Assembly (NCBI GenBank): GCA_031549685.1
Contig: JAVBPG010000009.1
Span: forward strand, 55,058-119,057
Reading direction: 5' to 3'
DNA from: JAITMY01 sp031549685
Lineage (GTDB): Bacteria > Bacteroidota > Bacteroidia > Bacteroidales > UBA932
Length of the DNA stretch: 64,000 nucleotides
Shown here in pieces: positions 51,356 to 59,816 of the stretch. The position numbers were made by a program, and so were the translations under genes. Below the pieces are notes generated by a model. The model made no database searches, was not told the origin of the DNA, and saw nothing but the letters and a program-made list of their open reading frames with translations. Numbering within the stretch: the first letter of the stretch is position 1; each line of letters opens with the position of its first letter.

Positions 51356-51970
51356 ATGGTAGCCGTACACATAGCCGACGACCATGCCATGGTGGTGGAG
51401 CTGCTTATTCCGGTAATCAACCGCTCGGGTATTGCCAGCGTTGCGGGATACTCGCTGACGCTGTCGGGGTGCCGGACAGCCTTATCCTCTGAGCTGCCGG
51501 ACATCTTGCTGCTCGACATCAACATGTCCGACGGGAATGGCATTGTGTTTTGCGCTGAGCAGCACAAGCTGTACCCGGAGCTCAAAATCATTGGCTTGAC
51601 GGGGCACGATGAGTACTCGAGCGTAATGCTTATGCTGAAAAACGGGGCCGCGGGCTATATTGTGAAAAGCGAAGCCGTGGGGGAGGTGCTTGAGGCCATT
51701 GACGCTGTAACGAAGGGCGAAATTTATATCAGCCGGAAAATGGAGCAGGTCATACGCAAAACCACCCAAATGGCCGTTAGCCTCACCCCGCGCGAAAAGC
51801 AGGTGCTGCAAATGGTGGCCATCGGCATGAGCAATCCGCAGATTGCAGAGCAGCTGGGGGTGGCCCTTTCAACGGTGCTCTCGTTCCGCAAGAAGCTGAA
51901 CCTGAAGCTGGGTGCCTCGAATCCGATAGAGCTTATTGCGAAGGCGCGCGAAAAAGGATTTATTGAGTAG
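51356..51970 (+). CDS. NarL/FixJ-type response regulator
   Basis: A 204-residue regulator. Receiver: Asp8-Asp9 and phospho-acceptor Asp54 (ILLLDINMSDG), with Lys in GYIVKSEA. The LuxR-type helix-turn-helix near the C-terminus reads LTPREKQVLQMVAIGMSN followed by PQIAEQLGVALSTVLSFRKK. It precedes its likely kinase by 46 nt on the same strand, so the pair forms a two-component operon. Its targets are unknown; the divergent barrel gene is a candidate. Confidence 0.9.
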   Translation: MVAVHIADDHAMVVELLIPVINRSGIASVAGYSLTLSGCRTALSSELPDILLLDINMSDGNGIVFCAEQHKLYPELKIIGLTGHDEYSSVMLMLKNGAAGYIVKSEAVGEVLEAIDAVTKGEIYISRKMEQVIRKTTQMAVSLTPREKQVLQMVAIGMSNPQIAEQLGVALSTVLSFRKKLNLKLGASNPIELIAKAREKGFIE

Positions 51971-52016
51971 CTCCCGCCGGCGCTATTCACATCGTAAAAC
52001 AACAGCATAACCTACC

Positions 52017-53894
52017 ATGCCATTTTTTCACCGCTCGCTATACGCCGGCCTCCTGACCCTGCTTATGCAGGCCGGAGGAGCCGGGCTTGCCGCCCAACCG
52101 ATGGCCGGGTACGACAGGCGGCTGATTGACTCCTTATCGTACAGCTTGAGCTTACCCGGGCTGACCAATCAGGCAGAAATAGAAACCCTCTTTCGGATGG
52201 GGCTGCTGTACACCAAGAACGGAGATACCGATTCCGCCCGTTTTTACCTGAGGAAGGCGCTGGCGGTACCGGGAGGAAAAAGGTATCAGGGAGGGCGCAT
52301 CGTGGTGAACATAGCCAACGCCTACGCCTTTGACGGCCAATACTCCGAAGCGCTGAAGTACTACCTGGAGGGCCTGCATGTGGCGGAACACAGTAAGACA
52401 AAGGGCGAGCGCTCCAACATGGTACGGGCAATGGCCAATATCGGCGAATGCTACTACAACATAGGTAGCTACAGCCAGGCGCTTTACTATGCGGAGCAGA
52501 GTCTGGAAAAATATACGGAGATAGGGGACTTGTCCGTAGGATACATACTTCCTCAAATATACTACATCATGGGCGCGGTGTACTTGGAGAGGGGAGAGCT
52601 GGAGGCGGCCGAGGAAAACATGCAGCGCACCTTTGACATCGCTAACGACCTCTATGAGGTGCAAAAAAACGCAGGCGGAATAGCTATCTATAATGCATAC
52701 GGCATGGAGGGCTTGGCCAGGGTTCACCTGCACCGGAAGGAGTATGCCCGGGCGCAGAGTTGCGTGGAGCGGGCCATTGCGTATGCCGAGGAGGACGGTG
52801 ATGTGTTGGTGGTGGCAAAAGCGCTGGCAACCCTGTCGGATATTTACTTTGCCCTGGGGCACTACGAGGAGAGCAAAAGGCAGGCGTTAAAGGCCCTGGA
52901 GGTTAGCCCCTCCGCCGTTGAGCTCAATCCCGATGTGGCATTCAATATTGCCGTGGCCGAAATGTTTGCGGGAAACAAGGCGCAGGCCTACCGTTTTTTT
53001 CAGGCCCACGCCAAGCAAATGGAGCTGAATACGGATAAGAATTTCAGGGAGACAATGGCCAGCCTGGAGGTGCAGTATAAGACCGAGCAGCAGGAGCTGC
53101 GCATTGCCACCCTGGAGCTGTACGTTGGCCTGGTGGCGGCGATTACCCTTGCCTTGCTGTTGACCATGGGGCTTTTGTTCTACCACCATCGGCTGGCCGT
53201 ACAACGGCGGAAAATTGCCGAGCAGCAAATCAGCCAGCTGGAGCAGGAGAAGGAGCTGATTGCTGCACGCTCGGCCTTGGACGCTGAGAAAGCCGAGCGC
53301 GAAATCATTGCCCGTGATTTGCATGACGGGGTCGGCGCCATGCTCTCGGTGGTAAAAAACAACCTGAATATTATGGCGTCCCACTCCTCCATTACCGGCG
53401 GGGAGGCGGGTTACCTGAGCAAGGCGCTGGACGGGCTCGATAAATCCATCGTGGAGCTGCGGCGCGTTGCCCACCACATCATGCCCGCCCCCCTGGCGGA
53501 GAAAGGGCTGTTTGCCGCGTTGGTTGATTTCTGCCGCTCCATTCCCGAGGCGGAATTTTACTGCTCGGAGCCAGAGCGCCGCTTCGAGCCCGAAAAGGAG
53601 TTGGTGCTTTATCGCTGCGCCTACGAGCTGGTGAATAATGCCCTGCGCCATGCCCAAGCATCCCGCATTGAGGTTCACTTCAATACGGACAGCGAAGCGG
53701 CCTACCTTTCAGTAGTGGATAACGGCTGCGGCTTCGACCCGCAAACAGCTCCGCAGGGCATGGGAATAAAAAACCTGCGCGCCCGCCTCGCCGCCTTCAA
53801 CGGCAGCATAGAAATATACTCGGAGCCGGGAAAAGGTACGGAGGCGAATGTGGAGCTGAGCGTGTGCTGGAAAAACAGCGCATGCCAGAGGTAA
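52017..53894 (+). CDS. TPR-containing sensor histidine kinase (HisKA_3 type)
   Basis: A 625-residue kinase. A signal sequence is followed by about seven tetratricopeptide-like repeats (residues ~50-350; e.g. GQYSEALKYYLEGLHVAE, GSYSQALYYAEQSLEKY), one transmembrane helix (VGLVAAITLALLLTMGLLFY), then the dimerisation/phospho-acceptor helix with His436 in ARDLHDGVGAML. The ATPase motifs are ELVNNALRHAQAS and GMGIKNLRARL. TPR domains outside the membrane suggest protein or peptide sensing. It is co-transcribed with the NarL-type regulator upstream. Confidence 0.9.
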   Translation: MPFFHRSLYAGLLTLLMQAGGAGLAAQPMAGYDRRLIDSLSYSLSLPGLTNQAEIETLFRMGLLYTKNGDTDSARFYLRKALAVPGGKRYQGGRIVVNIANAYAFDGQYSEALKYYLEGLHVAEHSKTKGERSNMVRAMANIGECYYNIGSYSQALYYAEQSLEKYTEIGDLSVGYILPQIYYIMGAVYLERGELEAAEENMQRTFDIANDLYEVQKNAGGIAIYNAYGMEGLARVHLHRKEYARAQSCVERAIAYAEEDGDVLVVAKALATLSDIYFALGHYEESKRQALKALEVSPSAVELNPDVAFNIAVAEMFAGNKAQAYRFFQAHAKQMELNTDKNFRETMASLEVQYKTEQQELRIATLELYVGLVAAITLALLLTMGLLFYHHRLAVQRRKIAEQQISQLEQEKELIAARSALDAEKAEREIIARDLHDGVGAMLSVVKNNLNIMASHSSITGGEAGYLSKALDGLDKSIVELRRVAHHIMPAPLAEKGLFAALVDFCRSIPEAEFYCSEPERRFEPEKELVLYRCAYELVNNALRHAQASRIEVHFNTDSEAAYLSVVDNGCGFDPQTAPQGMGIKNLRARLAAFNGSIEIYSEPGKGTEANVELSVCWKNSACQR

Positions 53895-53966
53895 AAAACA
53901 ATCGTCTATACCTTGCTTATAGCTGCTTTTAGCTTATCATCCACATCTCAACTATCTTTACTTCTA

Positions 53967-54624
53967 TTACATATCTGCCAAATCCCAGCAAAGACTTTCT
54001 ACTGTATGTTTATTCAGTTCCTTTGTTTTTAGGATTTTGGCTTTCTCTTCAAACAATTGGGGTTTGAAGTTCTTTTTCTGCCGTTTTACTTCAACAGCAA
54101 CTGCACTCTTATTATCCAAATATACTCCCACAATATCAATCTCATTCTGACTCCCTTTTGGTTCCCACCACGAGCCTATTGCCCGATAGGCAAAACTCTC
54201 CTGCATCTTTTGTTTAGGCATTGTTAATCAAATATAGCATTGGCTAATGACGACGAATAGATGATTAAGATTCACAAAAATCTAATGATTGGCATTTCTT
54301 CTTTAATTTTGATTACCAATGCATTATAATCAATTTATTTTAGACAGGATTAACATGATTGACATGAAAAATCCTGCAAATCTTGTTAATCCTGTCTAAA
54401 ACTATATTTTGTTAATGCCTTTGTTTAAAGTACAGTCCTAATGTTTTTCCCGAATAAGTGGGATAATCATCGAGCATGATTTTAGACAGCCCTTCAAAGT
54501 TTCCAATCTCAATCAGCGACCTGTTCCGCTCAATATATCTGAACCAAAAGCGCAGGAAATTATCGGTTACTTCGTATCTTACAGTTTGTGTTCCTTCTTT
54601 CGCAAAAATGGGACGTTGCTTTTT
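53967..54624 (-). pseudogene. DUF234/PD-(D/E)XK ATPase C-terminal part, split by a mobile element
   Basis: Two pieces of one protein. The upstream piece (54428-54624) reads RPIFAKEGTQTVRYEVTDNF, then LRFWFRYIERNRSLIEIGNF and on to GLYFKQ. The downstream piece (53967-54208) starts KMQESFAYRAIGSWWEPKGS and contains EIDIVG...AVEVKRQ, a PD-(D/E)XK nuclease-like core. Joined after removing 54217-54427 they form one uninterrupted frame (LYFKQ-KMQES). This is the C-terminal half of archaeal/bacterial DUF234-type AAA ATPases. The ATPase half is missing, with a second inverted-repeat element at 54625. Confidence 0.8.
54217..54419. mobile_element. 203-bp MITE-like element with 8-bp target duplication
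   Basis: Ends are inverted repeats: left GGCATTGTTAATCAAATATA, right (as reverse complement) GGCATTAACAAAATATAG. It is flanked by an exact 8-bp direct repeat TTTGTTTA (54209-54216 and 54420-54427). Precise removal of the element and one TTTGTTTA restores an open DUF234 frame. No transposase is inside. The inner part contains TTAGACAGGATTAACA and its inverted partner, a repeat also seen at 42938. Confidence 0.85.
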
Positions 54625-54835
54625 AGAAACTGTTTAAATTTAGAAATCAAAAAGCATTTAATCCCGCAGGGCGGGAGAGGCACAGAGAGCACAAAAGAAA
54701 AAACACTTTGTGAACTCCTTATTTCTAAAATTATTCTGTAAGGTTAAAAGAGTGCAGAGGAAACAGACCTAAGTATAATTTCTTTGTATTCTCTGTGTTC
54801 TCTGTGTCTCCGTGGTTAGAATTTAAACAGTTTCT
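54625..54835. mobile_element. Second MITE-like inverted-repeat element, ~211 bp
   Basis: Terminal arms AGAAACTGTTTAAATT (54625-54640) and AATTTAAACAGTTTCT (54820-54835) are exact complements. A partial extra copy TAAACAGTTTCT follows at 54836-54847. The interior is itself roughly palindromic (GGCACAGAGAGCACAAA... against ...TTCTCTGTGTCTCCGTGG). No coding capacity. It truncates the 5' side of the DUF234 remnant. Confidence 0.7.
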
Positions 54836-54847
54836 TAAACAGTTTCT

Positions 54848-55087
54848 AAATCTTGCAAAATAAATTAGCGGAGATTTTTGAGAACTGAACATTGAAAATA
54901 ATCCAATGAATAGGTATCGAAATAGTAATTTGATTGGTATTGTAAAATGATGAGTGTTTAACGATAAAACAGCCAGCGACTTAAGTGGCTATTCGTGGGC
55001 GCTTTTTTGAGGACTAAAGAAATGTACACGATTTAGTCCGGCGAAGCTGCCTGGTTTTACTAACAAAGTGGAATTCCGGAGAAAAAC
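54848..55087. other. AT-rich gene-free stretch left of the island border
   Basis: No gene seen. Holds GGACTAAA/TTTAGTCC inverted repeat at about 55013-55042, which could be a hairpin or recombinase site, and nothing else I can support. Confidence 0.5.
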
Positions 55088-55122
55088 AAAAATCCCCGAA
55101 AGAGTTACTTTCAGGGATTTTT
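55088..55122. terminator. Hairpin terminator beside the tRNA fragment
   Basis: Stem AAAAATCCCCGAAAG / CTTTCAGGGATTTTT (one mismatch). It lies just 3' of the tRNA-like fragment when read on the minus strand, as tRNA terminators usually do. Confidence 0.8.
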
Positions 55123-55126
55123 TTTG

Positions 55127-55147
55127 TGGTGCCACCACGGATCGAAC
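55127..55147 (-). other. tRNA 3'-end fragment, candidate attachment site
   Basis: On the minus strand: GTTCGATCCGTGG then TGGCACCA, i.e. the T-loop, the 3' strand of the acceptor stem, and CCA. The bases before GTTCGATC cannot pair as a T-stem, and no D-arm, anticodon arm or 5' acceptor strand is present, so it is not a full tRNA. Such fragments mark the end of elements integrated into tRNA genes. I expect the intact tRNA at the other end of the island, beyond 64000. Confidence 0.65.
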
Positions 55148-55315
55148 GACTCAGATAACACTCAATATATCAAGATTTTATATGCTCGTTTACGTAAAAG
55201 TCCCACCCATTTCAGTCGTCCACTTTGCACAGCTTCGCGGAACTTTACTTTGTTGGTTCAATTACTGCGTAAAGGTAGCAAAATTTTGCATATCACCGAA
55301 ACATTGCGACTAACT
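55148..55315. other. Short stretch between att-like fragment and AlbA_2 gene
   Basis: No gene that I can support. A minus-strand TACCTTTA sequence near 55272-55279 resembles a -7 box with a non-consensus last base. Confidence 0.35.
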
Positions 55316-56797
55316 TTATTTGGCATCCAATAACAACTCCAAGAACATCTTGCCACGTTCAGTAAGTTGGAATTTCTGTGCAGGGTGATTCGGTGTATCG
55401 GGAATAGTATGCTCTATTAATTTTTGTGCGAGTAGTTTAGTCAGCGTCCGATTAAGATAACCGGAAACTTTTTTGAGATTAAAAGCGACAACCAAGTCTT
55501 GACGGGACATCGGTTCGACCGTTAGTTTTTCAAGAATTAAACTGTACATCGTTTGCTCTGCCAACTCTTGCCCTAACTCTTGCCCTAACTCTTGCCCCAA
55601 CTCTTGCCCCAACTCTTGCCCCAACTCTTGCTTCGCTACATAATCCAACTTCACAAATTGAACCTGAAATGATAATCCAACTTCTTTCCACTGAAATCCA
55701 ATCTGCGGATAGGCTTTCAACTCATCGAATATCAGCTTCAACCCGTTGCCCCATTGGTCGATAATTCCCAACCGCTTAAAGATAGGTGCAATTACTTTAT
55801 TTCGCGCATCGCTTTGACGGCTTTCCATAGCGGAATAGTCAATCGATGAAGGGAGAAGTCCGGGGCTTGTAATTTCAATCATATCGTCATAGACAGCCAC
55901 CTTAACGTCTTTACCTGTAAGCGAATAATCTCGATGCACAATCGCATTACGAATAGCCTCACGAACGGCTTTAATCGGGTATTCCCAATGTGAAACCGTA
56001 TAAACTCCTTCGACTGTTGCCCCTTTGTTGATATGCCGCAACACAAAATTATAAGCCTCTTCTGCTTGGATGGCAATATTCGTCAGGACACTCTTTTGGT
56101 CGATAAACTCTTCCGATCCTGTACCTTTAAACCTCGCACACTCTACTTTTGCATAATGAAACATTGAGTTACGGAGATCGTCATCGGAGAACAATACCAG
56201 CGCATTTGTAGGATATGCAACGCCATTAAGTTCTTTTGTCAACTCCAACTTCCTTAAAACTTGGGCGTTTAATGTTTCTCCTGTCTTTTCTTTAAAAACG
56301 CCTGCGAAATTATCAAGATTCAACTGTTCGGCTGGCTTATCAACGATAATTTCACTATCAAACGAAACGTTACGCCGTCTTCGTTCCAATTCGGCAATAA
56401 TCGTTTCATCAGCCAATCTATTGGTCGAACCTACACGGATATATGTACCCTGCAATTTGCCTTTATCTTTCAGGTAATAGGGTGGTGTGCTACCGCGATA
56501 TACCGAAACTTTAATCAGATGTTTGTCCTCGTCGGTAAGAAATGTAATCTCAGGCAAAATTGCAGGATAGCAACGGTCGTAAATAATACTGCTGACTTTC
56601 TCTTCAATCGCCATAAGTTCATCTTCGGCAACACCAACTACTTCACGAGGAATATTTCTGACACCGATATATAGTTCTCCACCGGCATCATTTGCAAAAG
56701 CCACAATGGTCTTTGCCAAATCTGCATTCTCAGGCAGCTCGCTCTTAAACTCAAGCCTTCGCCCTTCGGGTTGTTTTATTAGTTCTTTGATGTTCAT
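55316..56797 (-). CDS. AlbA_2 (Schlafen-type) domain protein with GHKL-like ATPase domain
   Basis: A 493-residue protein. The N-terminal AlbA_2/Slfn domain (RRLEFKSELPENADLAKTIV, FANDAGGELYIGV) occupies about residues 1-130. The region AVREAIRNAIVHRDYS and DQWGNGLKLIFDE matches the HATPase_c_4 domain of such proteins, often labelled RecG-like or putative DNA-binding. A QELG repeat (six units) encoded by a 12-bp tandem repeat separates it from a C-terminal winged-helix-like part. These proteins are frequent in defence islands; the role is unproven. It is the last gene of the minus-strand run. Confidence 0.8.
   Translation of the reverse strand: MNIKELIKQPEGRRLEFKSELPENADLAKTIVAFANDAGGELYIGVRNIPREVVGVAEDELMAIEEKVSSIIYDRCYPAILPEITFLTDEDKHLIKVSVYRGSTPPYYLKDKGKLQGTYIRVGSTNRLADETIIAELERRRRNVSFDSEIIVDKPAEQLNLDNFAGVFKEKTGETLNAQVLRKLELTKELNGVAYPTNALVLFSDDDLRNSMFHYAKVECARFKGTGSEEFIDQKSVLTNIAIQAEEAYNFVLRHINKGATVEGVYTVSHWEYPIKAVREAIRNAIVHRDYSLTGKDVKVAVYDDMIEITSPGLLPSSIDYSAMESRQSDARNKVIAPIFKRLGIIDQWGNGLKLIFDELKAYPQIGFQWKEVGLSFQVQFVKLDYVAKQELGQELGQELGQELGQELGQELAEQTMYSLILEKLTVEPMSRQDLVVAFNLKKVSGYLNRTLTKLLAQKLIEHTIPDTPNHPAQKFQLTERGKMFLELLLDAK
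55561..55632. repeat. 12-bp tandem repeat (CCAACTCTTGCC)n inside the AlbA_2 gene
   Basis: Six consecutive units of 12 bp with C/T variation at one position, encoding QELG repeats. Because the unit is four codons, slippage would change linker length without shifting frame. Confidence 0.95.
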
Positions 56798-56806
56798 AAT
56801 ATACTT

Positions 56807-57547
56807 TCAACTCCCAATATTTAGTGTTGGCATGGCTTGATATACCTTGCCATTTATTAATTTGCCATTGGCTTTTTTATTCCGCTTAATTCCATCACTG
56901 CCCCAAGTGCCCCACTGCTTGAAAAAAAATGCTGAACCCTGTTTTTCAGTTTGAACCTTTATGGATTGTACCCATTCTTCTTTCATGGGACGAGCTTTGG
57001 CTCCACTTTCTCCGCCAACTATAACCCAATCTATTCCATCTAAATTCATATCACCTAAATCCTCCAAAAGGGGTTCGCATGAAAGAAATTTTATTGGAGC
57101 ATTAAGATTACGCAAAAAATCAATCCTACTCTTTGAGCTTGCAATATCGACAGTAACTCCTAACCAAGCGTTTTTAGGAATGCTTTTATCAGAAAAATAC
57201 TCTGCCATCCGACTTGCTCGTTTCGTAAGAATCTGATAGTTATGCTGAGGCGTAGATTTAATAGTTTCCATTACTTTGTCAATAAAAACAAATGGCACGT
57301 TTTCATGGAAAAGATCACTCATTGAGCAGACAAAAATGGTGTGAGGCTTCTTCCATTTTATAGGTTCATCAAGAACATCATTGTGCATTGTCAATGTAAA
57401 GCCATTTTTGTATTTATCCTGTTTCATGGCTTGCAGTCGCTTAGACATTATTTCTGCATAACAATTCGCGCATCCAGCCGATATTTTGGTGCAACCGGTA
57501 ATCGGATTCCACGTCTTATCCGTCCATTCTATCTTCGTCGTTTTCAT
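56807..57547 (-). CDS. Three-Cys-motif DUF5131 (phage Gp37/Gp68-like) protein
   Basis: A 246-residue protein. Near the N-terminus, Cys19, Cys26 and Cys29 form C-x6-C-x2-C within WNPITGCTKISAGCANCYAE, the signature of the family. Conserved segments FVCSMSDLFHENVPFVFID, YQILTKRA and WVIVGGESGAKARPM follow. The fold is radical-SAM-like, but the Cys spacing differs from the canonical Cx3Cx2C, so chemistry is unknown. It lies 4 nt after tcmP, the family with which it is regularly paired. Confidence 0.88.
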   Translation of the reverse strand: MKTTKIEWTDKTWNPITGCTKISAGCANCYAEIMSKRLQAMKQDKYKNGFTLTMHNDVLDEPIKWKKPHTIFVCSMSDLFHENVPFVFIDKVMETIKSTPQHNYQILTKRASRMAEYFSDKSIPKNAWLGVTVDIASSKSRIDFLRNLNAPIKFLSCEPLLEDLGDMNLDGIDWVIVGGESGAKARPMKEEWVQSIKVQTEKQGSAFFFKQWGTWGSDGIKRNKKANGKLINGKVYQAMPTLNIGS

Positions 57548-57551
57548 ATTC

Positions 57552-58712
57552 TTACAACAATTCTATTTTGTAATAATCTTTGCCACCAACTTTTATTTTG
57601 TGAATATCAGTTGAAGTATAGCTTTTTGCGCCAATGCGCCTAACCTTATTTTTTGACTCCAATTCTTTTATCACCTCACTCAACACATTTGGCATACATT
57701 TTTGCTTTAAAGCATATTTAAATCCAGTGATATTGTCAGTGATATGACCAGATAGTACCATTTTCTTTATTTCCTCTTTTACAGCATCTTTCTTATTACT
57801 ATTACCTGCCACATAAAACAACTCTCCCGGCTTATGATTACCATCAATATTCATATTTGCTTCTCCGGCAAGATTATCATACTTCCAACATACTTTCAAA
57901 AATTTCTCCATCCCCAATGTATGAGCTGTTCCAAAAACAAGTCCATATCTGTTGGCTCCATTTTCGATAGTGAAATGATGTAGGTAATATTCTTTATCCG
58001 CCGGAATCAACGATTGATAATAATTTGCAATTACTCTATGGCACTCATGCGGTTTTGTTGAGTCAAATTCAATTTTGTTTGTGTCTATATATTTTTTGAC
58101 ATTATCATGTTCTTTGAAGCGAGTTATGAATGATGTTGCAATAAAAAATATAAAATCTGTTTTAGGTGAATTGACTAATTTATTGAACACATTATTATCA
58201 ATTTGGCTGAATCCATATTGATCCAATAATAAGAATTTTGCAAACTTTTTATTGCTCAGTATGTTTTGAAAATCCGTACTATCATCATAGAAACCATCCT
58301 TAAAACCTTTATTTGTGCAATGATATTTATAAATGCACTCTTGTTCACAGTTGTTCTCTTCCTTGCATTTAGAGAAAAAAGAGTTTACATTAGATTGAAG
58401 TAACTCGAATTTTTCTTGCTTTTTTGTCTTTTCTTTTTCATTGAAGATGAACGTTATTTGCTTGTTATCATTCTTAATGAAAGTGCAATGTTTTGAATGC
58501 TCTCCTCTCGCTTCTTCTAAAAGTATCAGAGGTGATCCGTATTTACCCTCAGCGTCCGTCCCGCTTCCGGCAAACAAGTCATAAATATAAATATGTGAAA
58601 CGTAGCGGTTGTGCAAAAACACAGGAAACCACTCACGGAAACACTCTCTGAAAATATCGAGTTTCAGTTGAGTTTCCCCGTTGAATGCTTTGCCATTGAT
58701 ATTCTTAGCCAT
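57552..58712 (-). CDS. tcmP: Three-Cys-motif partner protein TcmP
   Basis: A 386-residue protein. IYDLFAGSGTD (residues 43-53) resembles methyltransferase motif I, and Asp in FLLLDQYGFSQID could be the catalytic-motif position. Cys116, 122, 126 and 132 form a cluster that may bind metal. The family TcmP is named for its pairing with three-Cys-motif proteins such as the adjacent DUF5131 gene. Base composition is strongly AT-rich compared with the core genes. The function is unknown; an RNA or DNA modification system is a guess. Confidence 0.85.
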   Translation of the reverse strand: MAKNINGKAFNGETQLKLDIFRECFREWFPVFLHNRYVSHIYIYDLFAGSGTDAEGKYGSPLILLEEARGEHSKHCTFIKNDNKQITFIFNEKEKTKKQEKFELLQSNVNSFFSKCKEENNCEQECIYKYHCTNKGFKDGFYDDSTDFQNILSNKKFAKFLLLDQYGFSQIDNNVFNKLVNSPKTDFIFFIATSFITRFKEHDNVKKYIDTNKIEFDSTKPHECHRVIANYYQSLIPADKEYYLHHFTIENGANRYGLVFGTAHTLGMEKFLKVCWKYDNLAGEANMNIDGNHKPGELFYVAGNSNKKDAVKEEIKKMVLSGHITDNITGFKYALKQKCMPNVLSEVIKELESKNKVRRIGAKSYTSTDIHKIKVGGKDYYKIELL

Positions 58713-58740
58713 AGACTCTTATCTTTCAATTGGGATGAGA

Positions 58741-59376
58741 TTATAGAATTTCTACTTTTAAGCCCAAATTAAGAGCTTCGGATATTTTTTCAATCTGTTG
58801 CCGTTTTTGCCCCGTTGAACTGTGGGTTATCAGATACCATCCATCTGCAATATCGACTTGAGCATTTCCATATACATTGTCAATGGTATTCGATATAAGC
58901 GGTACGCCACATTGGACTATACCGATAGCACGTACTCTTTCGACACCAACTTTTTGTATTACCTCCAATAGAGTGTCTTTTGCAAAGCGATTCTCTATCA
59001 AAGTTCCATCCCGAAATGTTACACGTAAATTTGTTTTAGCACTTTTAGTTGGTGAGTTTCGCTTAATGTTACCTACATTATGTTCGACTTTAGGATCGGG
59101 AACAATTTCAATTGTCTCCATTGATGCTGTAAAATTACGCTTCCTAGAAATTCGAACACTCAGCGGTTCATTCGGTATATAATCTACAACCAATACCAAC
59201 TCTCGCTGAATTTGTCCAATTACCGGCTCTATCTTTTCGCTCAGAATTGGGAGAATCTCTTTTTTGATAATCTCTTCTTCCAATTCATTGGCTTGTTGTA
59301 AATACTCATCAGGCAAAGGTAGGTTTAACTCCTTTGAGTACTGAATCATATCGTATAATTTTTGCAGCTTACTCAT
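58741..59376 (-). CDS. Unknown protein of the helicase-methylase cluster
   Basis: A 211-residue protein with no family I recognise. Residues 1-60 are helical and acidic (probable coiled coil). The remainder is alpha/beta: NLRVTFRDGTLIENRFAKDT, VGVERVRAIGIVQCGVPLIS, DGWYLITHSSTGQK, then IEKISEALNLGLKVEIL. No catalytic motif is obvious. It sits 2 nt downstream of the SLOG-like gene and 28 nt before tcmP, so it is probably translated with them and may be the specific partner of the methylase or helicase. Confidence 0.65.
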   Translation of the reverse strand: MSKLQKLYDMIQYSKELNLPLPDEYLQQANELEEEIIKKEILPILSEKIEPVIGQIQRELVLVVDYIPNEPLSVRISRKRNFTASMETIEIVPDPKVEHNVGNIKRNSPTKSAKTNLRVTFRDGTLIENRFAKDTLLEVIQKVGVERVRAIGIVQCGVPLISNTIDNVYGNAQVDIADGWYLITHSSTGQKRQQIEKISEALNLGLKVEIL

Positions 59377-59378
59377 AA

Positions 59379-59816
59379 CTATAAAAGTATTACGGGTTTA
59401 TTCAACGTTTTTACTTGTCTATAGAGAGGATATAGTGAACTCTGCTCGTTTAGTGAAGCAAAAACTATTTCGTCGGCTATAGAGATTATGTATTCGTTTC
59501 GCAATCTTGCTGTTTCTTTGGTTTGACGAGGGCTGTTTGACACGGATATTATTTGTAACAGTCCATCAGCAATTGCCCTTTCAAACTCTTGGGGTAGTTT
59601 TTTGTAGGGAGCACGACCGAGTACAAGTATTGTAGGTGTTTGGGTTTTGAGCAAAAAGTGTAGTACATCTTTTTCGAGCTTTGAATGAAAGCCACTCACT
59701 ACACATCGCCCCAACCCCTTTTGCTCAGTTGCCCAGTCGTAGCATTTCAGCACCGAATCTGACGAGATGGTGCGAGAAGCAAGAAACGCTGTTTTATATG
59801 TACACGATGACTTCAT
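59379..59816 (-). CDS. SLOG/DprA-like Rossmann-fold protein
   Basis: A 145-residue single-domain protein. CVVSGFHSKLEKDVLHFLLK, TPTILVLGRAPYKKLP and the RLRNEYIISIADEIVFASL pattern follow the DprA/SLOG nucleotide-binding layout (beta strand, loop, helix, then RN-containing helix). SLOG domains bind nucleotides or nucleotide-derived signals and occur in several antiphage systems; DprA itself loads RecA. No DNA-binding extension is present. It overlaps the methylase stop by 4 nt, so expression is coupled. Confidence 0.6.
   Translation of the reverse strand: MKSSCTYKTAFLASRTISSDSVLKCYDWATEQKGLGRCVVSGFHSKLEKDVLHFLLKTQTPTILVLGRAPYKKLPQEFERAIADGLLQIISVSNSPRQTKETARLRNEYIISIADEIVFASLNEQSSLYPLYRQVKTLNKPVILL

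Noticed and set aside
55127..55215. Complete tRNA gene on the minus strand
   Set aside because: Only the T-loop, acceptor 3' strand and CCA are present; upstream bases do not form a T-stem, anticodon arm or 5' acceptor strand.
55068..55313. 81-codon plus-strand frame across the terminator and tRNA fragment
   Set aside because: It reads through a hairpin and the antisense of the tRNA fragment; no protein-like features.
55561..55632. Possible CRISPR array
   Set aside because: Units are 12 bp, directly adjacent, without spacers, and in frame within a protein gene.
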